Source: Curtobacterium sp. MCBA15_001 (GTDB taxonomy: Bacteria > Actinomycetota > Actinomycetes > Actinomycetales > Microbacteriaceae). Taken from it: a DNA stretch of 64,000 bases. Both the position numbers and the translations under genes were made by a program. The notes below the pieces were generated by a model, which was not told the origin of the DNA, searched no databases, and worked only from the letters and a program-made list of their open reading frames with translations. The stretch covers positions 179,822 through 243,821 of the forward strand of contig NZ_MJGI01000021.1 of the NCBI RefSeq assembly GCF_001864835.1, read 5' to 3'. Every line of letters begins with the position of its first letter. Within the stretch, counting starts at the first letter, position 1. Shown here one piece after another: positions 48,939 through 57,264 of the stretch.

Positions 48939-49793
48939 TCAGCGGCCGGAGGCGTAGTGGTTCGCGACCTGGGTCGGCGTCAGCACGGTGCCGTACACCG
49001 CCGCGAACCGCATCGAGCCCGTGAAGAAGAAGTTGGCGGGCTGACCGGGCCAGCCGCTCACGGTGTCGTACCCGACGCGCCAGTACCCGGTGTAGTTCTC
49101 CGGCGTCGTGTACGCCGTGTTCGACGCCACGAGCGTCCCGTCCAGGTACAGACGCATGCCCGTGCCGGCCGACATCGTCGCGACGACGTGGTGCCACGCG
49201 CCGTCGGTGACCACGTTCGGCGACGTGATGACCTGGGTGGCTCCGTTGTAGGCACCGAACGTGAGCTGGCCCGCGGTGTTGACGTAGACCTGGCGATCGT
49301 GCTGCCCGGAGGTGGCGACCTGGCTGGCGCCGAAGCCGATGAGCATGCCGCCGGCGACGGTGGTGCGGAACCAGACCTCCTCGCTGAAGGTCGTGGGGTT
49401 CGCGACGGCCCGGGGCGTGGAGACGAAGCTCGTGGACCCGTTGAGCACGTAGGCGCTGCCGGTGTCCCGCGGGCAGGCGTTCGGCGACGGCGTCGACGCG
49501 ACCATCGAGCCCTGGTACGTGCCGTTCGCGCCGGCGCTGGACCAGTCGGTCGCGGTCTTCGCGCCGGAGGCCTCGCCGAGCTTGTACGCGAACGTCGCTC
49601 CGCTCAGGTCGGCGCCGACGGCACCGGTGCAGGTGAAGTACGGGGCGGTGGCGGCGGAGTCCACGTTGTTCGTGATCTTCGCGCTGAAGGCCGACCGGGT
49701 CGGGGCGAACTGGGCGAAGAGCACGACCACGGCCAGCGCCACGACGAGCAGCAGGGCGACGAGCTTGCCGTCGCGCAGCCGGGCGGCCGTCAC
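48939..49793 (-). CDS. Secreted LamG-domain protein of the TasA/SipW-like locus
   Basis: 284-aa secreted protein. A hydrophobic segment (residues 11-27) is followed by AFSAKITNN (35-43), the same motif as in the TasA-like protein, suggesting cleavage by the neighbouring signal peptidase. Residues about 70-284 form a concanavalin-like LamG/LamGL jelly roll: FSEEVWFRTT, QVYVNTAGQLTFGAYNG, AWHHVVATMSAGTGMRLYLDG and MRFAAVYGTVLTPTQVANHY. It likely binds glycans at the cell surface or decorates fibres. GTG 49793 overlaps the peptidase stop by 4 bp. Confidence 0.87.
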   Translation of the reverse strand: MTAARLRDGKLVALLLVVALAVVVLFAQFAPTRSAFSAKITNNVDSAATAPYFTCTGAVGADLSGATFAYKLGEASGAKTATDWSSAGANGTYQGSMVASTPSPNACPRDTGSAYVLNGSTSFVSTPRAVANPTTFSEEVWFRTTVAGGMLIGFGASQVATSGQHDRQVYVNTAGQLTFGAYNGATQVITSPNVVTDGAWHHVVATMSAGTGMRLYLDGTLVASNTAYTTPENYTGYWRVGYDTVSGWPGQPANFFFTGSMRFAAVYGTVLTPTQVANHYASGR

Positions 49794-50674
49794 GAGGGAC
49801 GCACCGTGTGGACGCGGCCGACCACCAGGCAGAGGACCAGGGGGACGAGGCAGGCGCAGATCAGGAGCGTCCATCCCATCGGGTCGAGGTCGATGTTCGA
49901 GGTCAGCTGGTAGTGGCCGTGGCGGTTGAGCTCGTGGATCACGATGCGACCCACCTCGCCGTCGACCAGGTGCGTGCTGGTGCCGCCGTGGCCCTGGACC
50001 CGCACCGGGAAGATGCCGGAGGACACCACGGTCGCGGTGACGGTGTGCGGGGTCGCGGTGTTCGTGATCGTCGTGACGTTGACGAAGGGGCGCAGGACGA
50101 AGGCGGCGTACGACACGGTGAGCGCACCGCCTGCGATGCGGAGGGAGCTGCGGGTGATCCGGTCGCTGAACGGGCTGGTGAGCACCCAGATCAGCAGCGT
50201 CCCGATGAGCAGGATCGGCGCGGCGCGGAACAGCCAGCCCAGGTGCGGGACGAGCAGGGCCGGGGCACCGACGAGGTTCTCCTGCGTCAGCGTCCACGGG
50301 TCGGTGGCGCCGTTCACGTCACCGCGGGTGTGGATCCCGCCCGCGGCGTCGATGTCGATGATGCGGTGCGTGTAGATCGTGTCCGGGGCGGCGCTGACGC
50401 GGAACGAGACGATGTCGCCGACCTGCAGCGACGACGCCTGGACGGGCAGGTCGAGCAGGAGGGTCCCGACGGGGGCGGCTTCGCCCATCGACGGGGTCTC
50501 GACGACGAACATCCGACCGCCGTTGGTCAGGAACAGGGCGGCCACGGTCAGCAGCAGTGCGGCCACGGCGGCGACCGTCCAGGCGAGGGTGACCTCGAAG
50601 CGGCTGGCCGTGGGGCCTCCGACCAGGGGCCGGGCGAGGGTGCCGGTCAGGGAGACGGCTGCGGTCTGGCTCAT
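49790..50674 (-). CDS. S26B-type signal peptidase (SipW-like)
   Basis: 294-aa membrane signal peptidase of the ER/archaeal SipW class. A helix at residues 30-50 is followed by the nucleophile Ser62 (VVETPSMGEA), His103 (YTHRIIDID) in place of the bacterial Lys, and Asp119 (TRGDVNGATDPW). A second pair of helices lies near 150-190 and a final one at about 265-288. Such enzymes process TasA/camelysin proteins for matrix fibres. Placed between the TasA-like gene and the LamG gene, it is presumably dedicated to both. Confidence 0.9.
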   Translation of the reverse strand: MSQTAAVSLTGTLARPLVGGPTASRFEVTLAWTVAAVAALLLTVAALFLTNGGRMFVVETPSMGEAAPVGTLLLDLPVQASSLQVGDIVSFRVSAAPDTIYTHRIIDIDAAGGIHTRGDVNGATDPWTLTQENLVGAPALLVPHLGWLFRAAPILLIGTLLIWVLTSPFSDRITRSSLRIAGGALTVSYAAFVLRPFVNVTTITNTATPHTVTATVVSSGIFPVRVQGHGGTSTHLVDGEVGRIVIHELNRHGHYQLTSNIDLDPMGWTLLICACLVPLVLCLVVGRVHTVRPS

Positions 50675-50786
50675 GGTCGTCTCCTCTCAGGCGTGACGGA
50701 CGAACTCGGGTGGAGTGGGAAGGGCGACACCTCGGCCGTTTCGGGACCGGTCGAGATGCCGCCCACGGGTGGGGACGTGCGGTGGG

Positions 50787-51440
50787 TCAGGCGGTGAAGG
50801 TCCACGTCATCGGGACGGACGCCGCGAGGCCCTGGTAGGTGTTGCCGGCGGAGCTGTCCAGCGTGACGGCGAAGTTGAACGGCACCGAGGCGCCGGCGGC
50901 CGGGGCTGCGGGCATCGTGAAGGCCGAGGCGGCTGCGCCCTTGAAGCTGGCGAGGGTGCCGGAGAACACGGTGGTCGAGCCCGAGGTGATGACGAGGTTC
51001 ATCTTCGCGCAGAGGTCGGTGGCGGTGCCGTTCTGGGCGCCGTTCGCCGACTGGGTGCAGAGGGCGCCCGGGGTCAGCGTGAAGGTGCTGGCCGCCGAGG
51101 TCCCGGTGTTCTTGATCGTGATCGGGGTGTTGACCGTCTGACCCGGGGTCATCGTGGTGCTGCCGCCGAACTTGTTGATGGTGGAGCACGTGGCCGAGTT
51201 GGTCGACACGGAGCCGCCGTCGGTGCTGAGGCAGGTGACCGACGCGTTCGCGTTCTGCTCCTGCATGACGAGCGTGCCGCTGGCTGCGGTGTTGCTGCTG
51301 TTGGTGATGCTCGCCGCGAACCCGGACAGGGTGCCGGTGAGGGAGAGGGAGAGCAGGACGGCGGCGAAGATGCCCGCGACCAGCGCAACGGGCGCGAAGC
51401 GGAGGCGCTTGACCGGGGAGATGCGGTTCGGGTTGGACAC
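50787..51440 (-). CDS. TasA/CalY-like secreted fibre protein
   Basis: 217-aa exported protein. The signal anchor is at residues 18-37 (APVALVAGIFAAVLLSLSLT), followed by GFAASITNSSNTAASGTLVM, the cleavage-site pattern of SipW-dependent proteins. The mature part is Ser/Thr/Gly-rich with alternating strands and paired Cys residues (VTCLSTDGG, ATCSTINK, ALCTQSANG, DLCAKMNL), consistent with a disulfide-stabilised beta-sandwich as in TasA. It probably assembles into surface fibres for biofilm or adhesion. GTG start with GAGG upstream. Divergent MarR gene with palindromic operator. Confidence 0.82.
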   Translation of the reverse strand: MSNPNRISPVKRLRFAPVALVAGIFAAVLLSLSLTGTLSGFAASITNSSNTAASGTLVMQEQNANASVTCLSTDGGSVSTNSATCSTINKFGGSTTMTPGQTVNTPITIKNTGTSAASTFTLTPGALCTQSANGAQNGTATDLCAKMNLVITSGSTTVFSGTLASFKGAAASAFTMPAAPAAGASVPFNFAVTLDSSAGNTYQGLAASVPMTWTFTA

Positions 51441-51481
51441 GGGGTTACCTCGATGACTGTGATGGGTGTTCAGGGCGTTTG

Positions 51482-51494
51482 CTTGATCATCAAG
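51482..51494. promoter_or_regulatory. Palindromic operator between tasA-like gene and marR
   Basis: CTTGATCATCAAG is a perfect 6-1-6 palindrome of the TTGAT/ATCAA type bound by MarR-family proteins. It sits 42 bp upstream of the TasA-like start and about 120 bp upstream of the chosen MarR start. Confidence 0.6.
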
Positions 51495-51615
51495 ATAGCC
51501 AATGGTTCACACAACTGGAAGCCATGCCGCCGCCCCAGAGCGGGGGGCAGCGCCGGGCGACCCCGGTCCGACGTGCCATCCTGGGCGGCAGGACACGTCA
51601 CGAGAGAGCGGACCG

Positions 51616-52074
51616 GTGGTGGGAACAGCAGAGGACGAGGCGGGCGACCTCCTCGCGGCGTTCGACGCCGTGGTGCGCGCGGAGAAGGGCCTCGTCGCGC
51701 AGCTCAGCGCGCGCGCAGGCATCCACGACACCGGGATGCGCGCGCTCGCGCTCGTCGACGACACCGGGTACTCGACCGCCACGGAACTGGCGGGCTACCT
51801 GGGGCTGACCTCGGGTGCGGTCACCAACATGGTCGACCGGCTCACCGACGCGGGACTGGTCGAACGGCGCCCGAACCCCTCGGACCGCCGGGGGTCGCTC
51901 ATCATGCTGAGCCCTGCGGGCGAGGACGTGATCGCGGGCGCGCGGAAGCGCTACGCCACCGTGCTGCGTGAGGTCAGCGCCTCGACCGGCGTCGACCTGA
52001 CGAGCGTCTTCAACGACGTCGCGACCGGGCTGCTGCAGCAGGCGGCGTCAGACGTCGCCGAGACGACGAGCTGA
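51616..52074 (+). CDS. MarR-family transcriptional regulator
   Basis: 152-aa winged-helix regulator. MRALALVDDTGYSTATELAGYLGLTSGAVTNMVDRLTDAGLVERRPNPSDRRGSLIMLSPAG is the complete MarR wing and recognition helix. GTG 51616 gives the usual family length; an ATG at 51502 would add an unusual 38-residue leader. It is divergent from the TasA-like locus, the likely target. The last codons and stop are inside the first unit of a 26-bp tandem repeat, so the C-terminus could vary between strains. Confidence 0.87.
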   Translation: MVGTAEDEAGDLLAAFDAVVRAEKGLVAQLSARAGIHDTGMRALALVDDTGYSTATELAGYLGLTSGAVTNMVDRLTDAGLVERRPNPSDRRGSLIMLSPAGEDVIAGARKRYATVLREVSASTGVDLTSVFNDVATGLLQQAASDVAETTS

Positions 52075-52153
52075 CGACCGCCGCCGAGACGACGAGCTGA
52101 CGACCGCCGCCGTGACGACGGCCTGAGGACCGCCGCCGAGGTGACGGCCTAGG
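52057..52153. repeat. 26-bp tandem repeat, about 3.7 units, over the marR stop
   Basis: Units at 52057-52082 and 52083-52108 are identical and start GCCGAGACGACGAGCTGACG. A diverged third (52109-52134) and a partial fourth unit (52135-52153) follow. The first unit encodes the MarR C-terminus and stop, and the last touches the stop codon of the convergent 80-aa gene. Confidence 0.85.
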
Positions 52154-52391
52154 CCTCCTTCGAGTCCGGGGCAGCCCCGGCAGCCGGCACGGCCGCGGAC
52201 GCCGCGCCACCGCTCGGCGGCCCGAGGAACAACGAGGGCGCTGCCGGGTCCGCGGCGGCACCACTGACCACCTCGACCGCGATGTCCAGCCCGTGCGCCG
52301 GGTCCTCGTCGAGCTCGAGGCCGTTCTCGGTCGCCTCGTCCTCGGGGATCGCCATGCCCTTGGACGGATCGAACGCGCTGCTCATCGACAT
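52149..52391 (-). CDS. Hypothetical 80-aa protein
   Basis: Small acidic protein starting MSMSSAFDPSKGMAIPEDEA, with an alanine/proline-rich tail (SGGAASAAVPAAGAAPDSKEA). No membrane helix or known motif. Its ATG lies 34 bp downstream of the GH92 stop, so it may be carried on the GH92 transcript. The 3' end meets the tandem repeat near marR. Confidence 0.5.
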   Translation of the reverse strand: MSMSSAFDPSKGMAIPEDEATENGLELDEDPAHGLDIAVEVVSGAAADPAAPSLFLGPPSGGAASAAVPAAGAAPDSKEA

Positions 52392-52424
52392 GGCACGAGC
52401 ATGCCCCACGCCGTTGAGCGGTGC

Positions 52425-55400
52425 CTAGGAGCTGGCTGCGATGAGTTCCAGCTGCGTCACCACCAGGTCGGTCGTCGGCGTGAACGTGAAGTCGGAGCCA
52501 CCGCCTCGGATCCGGAACACCCGCGTCTGCCCCGCCCAGTCGAACACGGCGCCCGTGACCGCGGCCGACCCGGCACCCGACGCCGCTTCGGTACCGTCAC
52601 CATCACCGTCACCGCCGAGCGACACGGACCACGCGTACGTCCCCGGCGCAGCGACCGTCACCGTGTACAGCGACGCCGCCGCGACGTCGACGGGGAACGA
52701 CACCGGGACACCGGCGGCGAGCGCCGTCGCCGTCCGCCCCGTGTCGTCCGTCAGCGCGGAGTCACCGACGGCCAGGACGTCCTGTGGGGCGTCGCGGTAC
52801 CCGTGCACCTCCGACGCCGACACCGGCCGCGTGTCGGACGCCCACCCGGTCGGGGTGTCGGACAGCTCCACCACGATCCGGGAGGCCCCGACCACCACCG
52901 CGTGCGGGATGCTGATCGAGGTCCACGGCGACCCGTCGACCGTCACCGACGCCACGTACGCACCTGCCGGGGCGCCGCTGGTCTCGATCACGGTGGCAGA
53001 GCCTCCTGGCGGACGCAGCACCGTCCGCCGGACCGACGGCGGCACGATCACCCAGGACCCACTGGCCGGCGCCAGCGGGTACAGCCCGATCGTCGCCAGG
53101 ACGTACCAGGCGCTCATCTCGCCGTTGTCCTCGTCACCGGGGTACCCCTGCCCCAGGTCGGAGCCGACGAACAGGCGCTGCAGGCATTCTCGGACGATGC
53201 GGTGGGCGTCGTCGTGACGGCCGGTGAACATCGGGAAGAACGGGATGTGGTGCGCGGGCTGGTTCGACAGTCCGAGCATGCCCATCCGCACGTCGCGGGC
53301 CTCGGGCATCTCGTGGATCGGGAACCCGTAGTGGCCCGAGCGGTCGGTGGCACCGGTCTCCGGCTCGGCGAAGAACCGGTCCACCGCCGCGTCGAAGGCC
53401 GCCGGTCCGCCGTGCAGGTCGACGATGCCGGCACCGTCGTGCGGCGCGGTGAACATCGTGCCCCACGCGTTCGTCTCGGTGTAGTCGCCGCCCCACTGGT
53501 CCGGGTCGAAGTCGGTCCGCCAGCCGCCGTCCGGTGTCCGGCCGACGAAGAACCCCCGGCTGCGGTCGAAGACGTTCCGGTACTGCAGGGAGCGCCGGGC
53601 GAACCACTCGGCTTCTGCCGTGTACTGCTCACGGTCAGCGGCGTCGGTGGTGCGGTCCGCCATCGCGGCGGCCAGCGCCGAGACGCCCCAGTCGTTGATC
53701 GCGGCGTCGAGGGTCCAGGACATCCCCTCGGAGGTGTCGGTGTCGACGTGCCCGCGGAAGGCGCCCGGGAGGCTCCCCTTACGTCCGACGCGCTCGTCGC
53801 GCGGCGGGACGGTCGCGTTCTTCACCGCGCTGCGGTATGCCTGCTCGACGTCGAAGCCGTCGACCCCGCGGGACACCAGGTCGCCGAACACGGTGTCGCT
53901 CGTGGTGCCGGTCATGCAGTCCTCGGCGCCGGGGGCGCTCCAGCGCGGGGTCCAGCCGCCGTCGTGGAAGTGCTCGACGAAGCCCTGCGCCAGGTCGGCC
54001 GCGGTGTCGGGCGTCAGCAGCCCGAGCAGCGGCCAGGCCGTGCGGTAGGTGTCCCAGAACCCGTTCGTGGTCGTCATCGGGCCGTCGACGACCTCGGGCG
54101 CGGGCTCGTCGCGGATCGGCTCCGCCAGCACGTCGCCGTACGGGGAGCGGTGGTGCGGCGTCCCAGTCAGTGCGGTCTCGCCCGCCCGGTTCGGGTAGAG
54201 GAACAGCCGGTACAGGCCGGAGTAGATCGAGGTGAGCTGGTCGTCGGTGGCGCCCTCGACCTCGAGCGTTGCGAGCTCGGCGTCCCAGAGCTCCTCGGCG
54301 CGGGCGCGCATCGCGTCGAAGTCGCCGGCGGCATCGAGGTTCGCCCGGGCGTCCGCGAACGACACCGTCGAGATGCCGAGGAGCACGTCGACGCCCCCGT
54401 CGACCGACAGCCACCCACGCAGTTCGTGGTCCGCGAACGTGGTGTGGTCCTCCGTGACGCCGGGGATCCGCAGGTGCACGAAGTGCGGCGGGGTGCCGGG
54501 GCGGTCGTCGAGGTGGGCCTCGACCACCGCGACCCCGTCCTCGGTCCGGACCGAGCAGTCGAGCACACGGCCGTGGTGGTCGAGCACGATGCTGCGGGTC
54601 CCGGTGAACCGGAAGGCGAGCGCGAACTCGCCCGCGGTCATCTCCGCGGTGACGTCGTGCTCGAGCGCGACACGGTAGCGGTGCGGGCCGTCGGCCTCGT
54701 CGTCGTGATCGAACGCCAGAGCGCGCGCTGCCCGGTCGACGTCCGGCGCGGCCAGCGGGGACGGCATCACCTGGAAGACTCCGCGGTCCCCCATCCACGG
54801 CGACGGGATGTGGCTCGTCGCGAAGGCCTGGATCGCTGGTCGGTCGTCGCTCGCCCGGTCGTGCTCCTGGTAGGCGTAGGGCCACCGGTTGCTCGCGGCG
54901 TCGGTCATCGGCAGGCCGAACACGCCGCCGTGCGGGATCCCGACGAGCGGCGCGTTGTTGCCGCGGGAGAACCGCGACGACGCCTGCGTGCCACGGGTGG
55001 TCCGGACGTGGTCGAGGGGCTTCGTCGCTGCCGGACGGCGGGGCTGCTCGATCCGGACGTCGTCGAGCCACCCCCGGATCGCCGGACCTGCGCTGTCGGT
55101 GCCGAACTGGACCTGCAGCCGGTCGACCACACGACCGGCGAACGGGGTCAGGTCGACCTCGCGGCGGTTCCACTGGTCGACCCAGGTCTTGCGGACGGCG
55201 TCCTGCGCTGCGGGCGTGACCGCGTCGCCGTACTGGTCGGTCGCCGTGTCGCTCATGCGGGTGCCGTCGGTGAACACCACGTCGACGGCGAACGCCGTGG
55301 CGTCCCAGAAGTGCGCCAGGTCGTCGCGCGTGGGCTCCGTCCGGCCGTCGGGCAGCGTGCGTTCCGGGAACCAGACCCACGACAGGCGCTCCCCTGCCTC

Positions 55401-55553
55401 GACCGAGCGCCCCGCGAAGCCCGGCACGACGGCCGTCAGCGGGCCGTCTCCTTCGGGTCGTTCGACGAGCCACCCCTGACGGGAGGTGAAGCCGACGTGG
55501 TTCCTGGCTGCGACGGCCGTCGTCGGGCCACCGCTCCGTTGCAGTTCTCGCAC
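52425..55553 (-). CDS. GH92 alpha-mannosidase
   Basis: About 1042-aa family-92 exo-alpha-mannosidase, an inverting Ca2+-dependent enzyme acting on alpha-1,2/1,3/1,4-mannosides. Diagnostic segments are RFSRGNNAPLVGIPHGGVFGLPMT, MTTTNGFWDTYRTAWPLLGLL, DCMTGTTSDTVFGDL and GYPGDEDNGEMSAWYVL, which holds catalytic and metal-binding residues. A C-terminal beta-sandwich ends the protein. No signal peptide is visible with the GTG at 55553 (AGGGTGG just upstream); a start at 55562 or further into the repeat is less likely. It may act inside the cell on imported mannosides. Confidence 0.88.
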   Translation of the reverse strand: MRELQRSGGPTTAVAARNHVGFTSRQGWLVERPEGDGPLTAVVPGFAGRSVEAGERLSWVWFPERTLPDGRTEPTRDDLAHFWDATAFAVDVVFTDGTRMSDTATDQYGDAVTPAAQDAVRKTWVDQWNRREVDLTPFAGRVVDRLQVQFGTDSAGPAIRGWLDDVRIEQPRRPAATKPLDHVRTTRGTQASSRFSRGNNAPLVGIPHGGVFGLPMTDAASNRWPYAYQEHDRASDDRPAIQAFATSHIPSPWMGDRGVFQVMPSPLAAPDVDRAARALAFDHDDEADGPHRYRVALEHDVTAEMTAGEFALAFRFTGTRSIVLDHHGRVLDCSVRTEDGVAVVEAHLDDRPGTPPHFVHLRIPGVTEDHTTFADHELRGWLSVDGGVDVLLGISTVSFADARANLDAAGDFDAMRARAEELWDAELATLEVEGATDDQLTSIYSGLYRLFLYPNRAGETALTGTPHHRSPYGDVLAEPIRDEPAPEVVDGPMTTTNGFWDTYRTAWPLLGLLTPDTAADLAQGFVEHFHDGGWTPRWSAPGAEDCMTGTTSDTVFGDLVSRGVDGFDVEQAYRSAVKNATVPPRDERVGRKGSLPGAFRGHVDTDTSEGMSWTLDAAINDWGVSALAAAMADRTTDAADREQYTAEAEWFARRSLQYRNVFDRSRGFFVGRTPDGGWRTDFDPDQWGGDYTETNAWGTMFTAPHDGAGIVDLHGGPAAFDAAVDRFFAEPETGATDRSGHYGFPIHEMPEARDVRMGMLGLSNQPAHHIPFFPMFTGRHDDAHRIVRECLQRLFVGSDLGQGYPGDEDNGEMSAWYVLATIGLYPLAPASGSWVIVPPSVRRTVLRPPGGSATVIETSGAPAGAYVASVTVDGSPWTSISIPHAVVVGASRIVVELSDTPTGWASDTRPVSASEVHGYRDAPQDVLAVGDSALTDDTGRTATALAAGVPVSFPVDVAAASLYTVTVAAPGTYAWSVSLGGDGDGDGTEAASGAGSAAVTGAVFDWAGQTRVFRIRGGGSDFTFTPTTDLVVTQLELIAASS

Positions 55554-55622
55554 GTCGACCACCCTATTTGGTCCAGTCGATGGATGAAACCCCGTCAGTC
55601 CGCGGCGATCATCGCACCCCCG

Positions 55623-55664
55623 CGCGGACATCGCACCCCGAGGTGACGGGGTGCGATGTCCGCG
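55623..55664. repeat. Dispersed GC-rich palindrome, copy 2 (downstream of the kinase gene)
   Basis: CGCGGACATCGCACCCC (55623-55639) pairs perfectly with 55648-55664 around an 8-nt loop. An outer partial copy of the same arms (ATCGCACCCC at 55611-55620, GGGGTGCGAAG at 55667-55677) encloses it. It lies just after the kinase stop (minus strand) and may terminate that transcript. The same arm occurs inside lysE (3189-3230). Confidence 0.8.
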
Positions 55665-55685
55665 ACGGGGTGCGAAGCGGTCCGC

Positions 55686-57254
55686 TCAGCCCTTGCCGGG
55701 CCCCTTGTCCTTGTGATGCCCGGGGGCGTTGCCGGAGTTGCCGGGCCCGGCGTTCGCGCCGGCGCCCGGGCCGTTGTTGCTCACCGGGGTCTGGACCGGC
55801 AGCGTCGGCTCGACCGAGGGCTGGGGACCCTTCGAGGGTTCCGTCGGCTGCGAGGGCTCCTGGGACGGCTGCTGCTCCTGCGACGGCTCCTCTGACGGCT
55901 GCTGCTCCTGGGAGGGCTCGTCCGAGGGCTGTTGCTCCTGTGACGGTTCGTCCGAGGGCTGTTGCGGGGCGGGCGTCGACGACGAGGACTCCGACGGCGC
56001 CGGCGTGGACCCACCACCACCGAGCGCGACCGCGGCCGCGATCACCCCGGCGAGCACCAGGACGCCCAGCACCACCAGCGTCACGATCAGCCCGGTCCGT
56101 CGCTTGCGCTCCGGTTCCTCCGCCGCCGCCCGGGGCGCGACCGGCGGGACCGGAGCGCCGCCGCCGCTCTGGCCACCGCCCCGCTGGGCACCGAGCACGG
56201 TGGTCGCCATGTCGTCCGGACGGGAGGCACCGCTCGCGGGCAGCACGCGGGTCGCGTCCTCCTGTGCTCCGGGCACGGGCATCGCCCGCGTCGGCTGGTC
56301 CGCAGCCGTCATCGCCTGGGTCGCCTGGTCGGCAGTCGCGGCGGACGCACCGGACCCGGCCACGGCCACGGCACCGGCCACCCCGGCGGCCGCAGCCGCC
56401 GGGGTCAGCGTGCCCGGGCCTCCCGGCAGGAGCTGCGTGGCGGGCGCACCGTCGTCGTACGACAGCGCGCGGAGTCGTTCGGCGGCCTCGGCGGCGGTCG
56501 GCCGCTCGGCCGGGTCCATCGCGGTCATGACGTGCAGCAGCACGCGCCAGGCCGTCGGCAGCGCCGGGTCGATCTCGGGGGCCTTCGTCAACCGGGTCAT
56601 GGCGGACTCGACCGCGCTGCCGGGGAACGGCATCCGGCCGGACAGGCACTCCAGCAGTACCAGGCCGAGGGAGTACACGTCGGACTTCCCGCTGATCGCC
56701 TGGGCCGTCACCTGCTCGGGCGCCAGGTACGCGGCGGTCCCCATCACGGTGCCGGTCCCGGTGACCCGGGCGGCGTCGCGGAGCAGGGCGATGCCGAAGT
56801 CGGCGAGCTTGACGTGCGTGCCGTCGGCCTCGAGCAGGACGTTCGCGGGCTTGACGTCTCGGTGGACGATGCCCTGCGCGTGCACGGCGGCCAGGCCCTC
56901 CGCGACCTGCGACCCGAGGCGCGCCGTGGTGGGCCGGTCGAGGGCGCCCTCCTTCAGCCGGGTGGCCAGGTCGCTGCCGGGGACGAGCTCCATCACCAGG
57001 TACGAGTCGCCGTCGGCGTCGTCGAGGGCCGCGTCGTAGAGCGTCACCAGCGCCGGGCTCCGCAGGCCGGCGAGGACCTGGATCTCGGCCTCGGCGCGCG
57101 CGCGTTCACCGTGGTCGACGGCGCCCATCCGGAAGACCTTGACCGCGACCTCACGCCCCAGCTGCTCGTCGACCGCGCGGTACACCGAGGCCATGCCCCC
57201 GTGTCCGAGCGTGCCCGTGACGCGGTACCTGCCGCCGAAGACCCGTTCTGCCAT
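55686..57254 (-). CDS. Serine/threonine protein kinase (PknB-like, without PASTA)
   Basis: 522-aa membrane kinase. Residues 1-265 are the kinase: LGHGGMASVYRA (P-loop), VAVKVFRMG (Lys), HRDVKPANVLL (catalytic loop), ADFGIALL (DFG), and GTAAYLAPEQV. A long Ala/Pro-rich juxtamembrane linker follows. One helix at about residues 390-412 (RRTGLIVTLVVLGVLVLAGVIAA) leads to an external Ser/Pro/Glu/Gln-rich tail containing three copies of PSDEPSQEQQ or close variants. There are no PASTA domains, so the signal differs from PknB. ATG 57254 is used. Confidence 0.92.
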   Translation of the reverse strand: MAERVFGGRYRVTGTLGHGGMASVYRAVDEQLGREVAVKVFRMGAVDHGERARAEAEIQVLAGLRSPALVTLYDAALDDADGDSYLVMELVPGSDLATRLKEGALDRPTTARLGSQVAEGLAAVHAQGIVHRDVKPANVLLEADGTHVKLADFGIALLRDAARVTGTGTVMGTAAYLAPEQVTAQAISGKSDVYSLGLVLLECLSGRMPFPGSAVESAMTRLTKAPEIDPALPTAWRVLLHVMTAMDPAERPTAAEAAERLRALSYDDGAPATQLLPGGPGTLTPAAAAAGVAGAVAVAGSGASAATADQATQAMTAADQPTRAMPVPGAQEDATRVLPASGASRPDDMATTVLGAQRGGGQSGGGAPVPPVAPRAAAEEPERKRRTGLIVTLVVLGVLVLAGVIAAAVALGGGGSTPAPSESSSSTPAPQQPSDEPSQEQQPSDEPSQEQQPSEEPSQEQQPSQEPSQPTEPSKGPQPSVEPTLPVQTPVSNNGPGAGANAGPGNSGNAPGHHKDKGPGKG

Positions 57255-57264
57255 GCCCGGCAAC

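Noticed and set aside
55554-55631. N-terminal extension of the GH92 protein to 55631
   Set aside because: The extra codons lie in or next to the dispersed palindrome and have no ribosome site; GTG 55553 has AGGGTGG at good spacing.
55866-55975. 30-bp DNA repeats in the kinase gene
   Set aside because: They encode the three PSDEPSQEQQ-like peptide repeats of the external tail and are explained by the protein, so they were not listed as a separate element.
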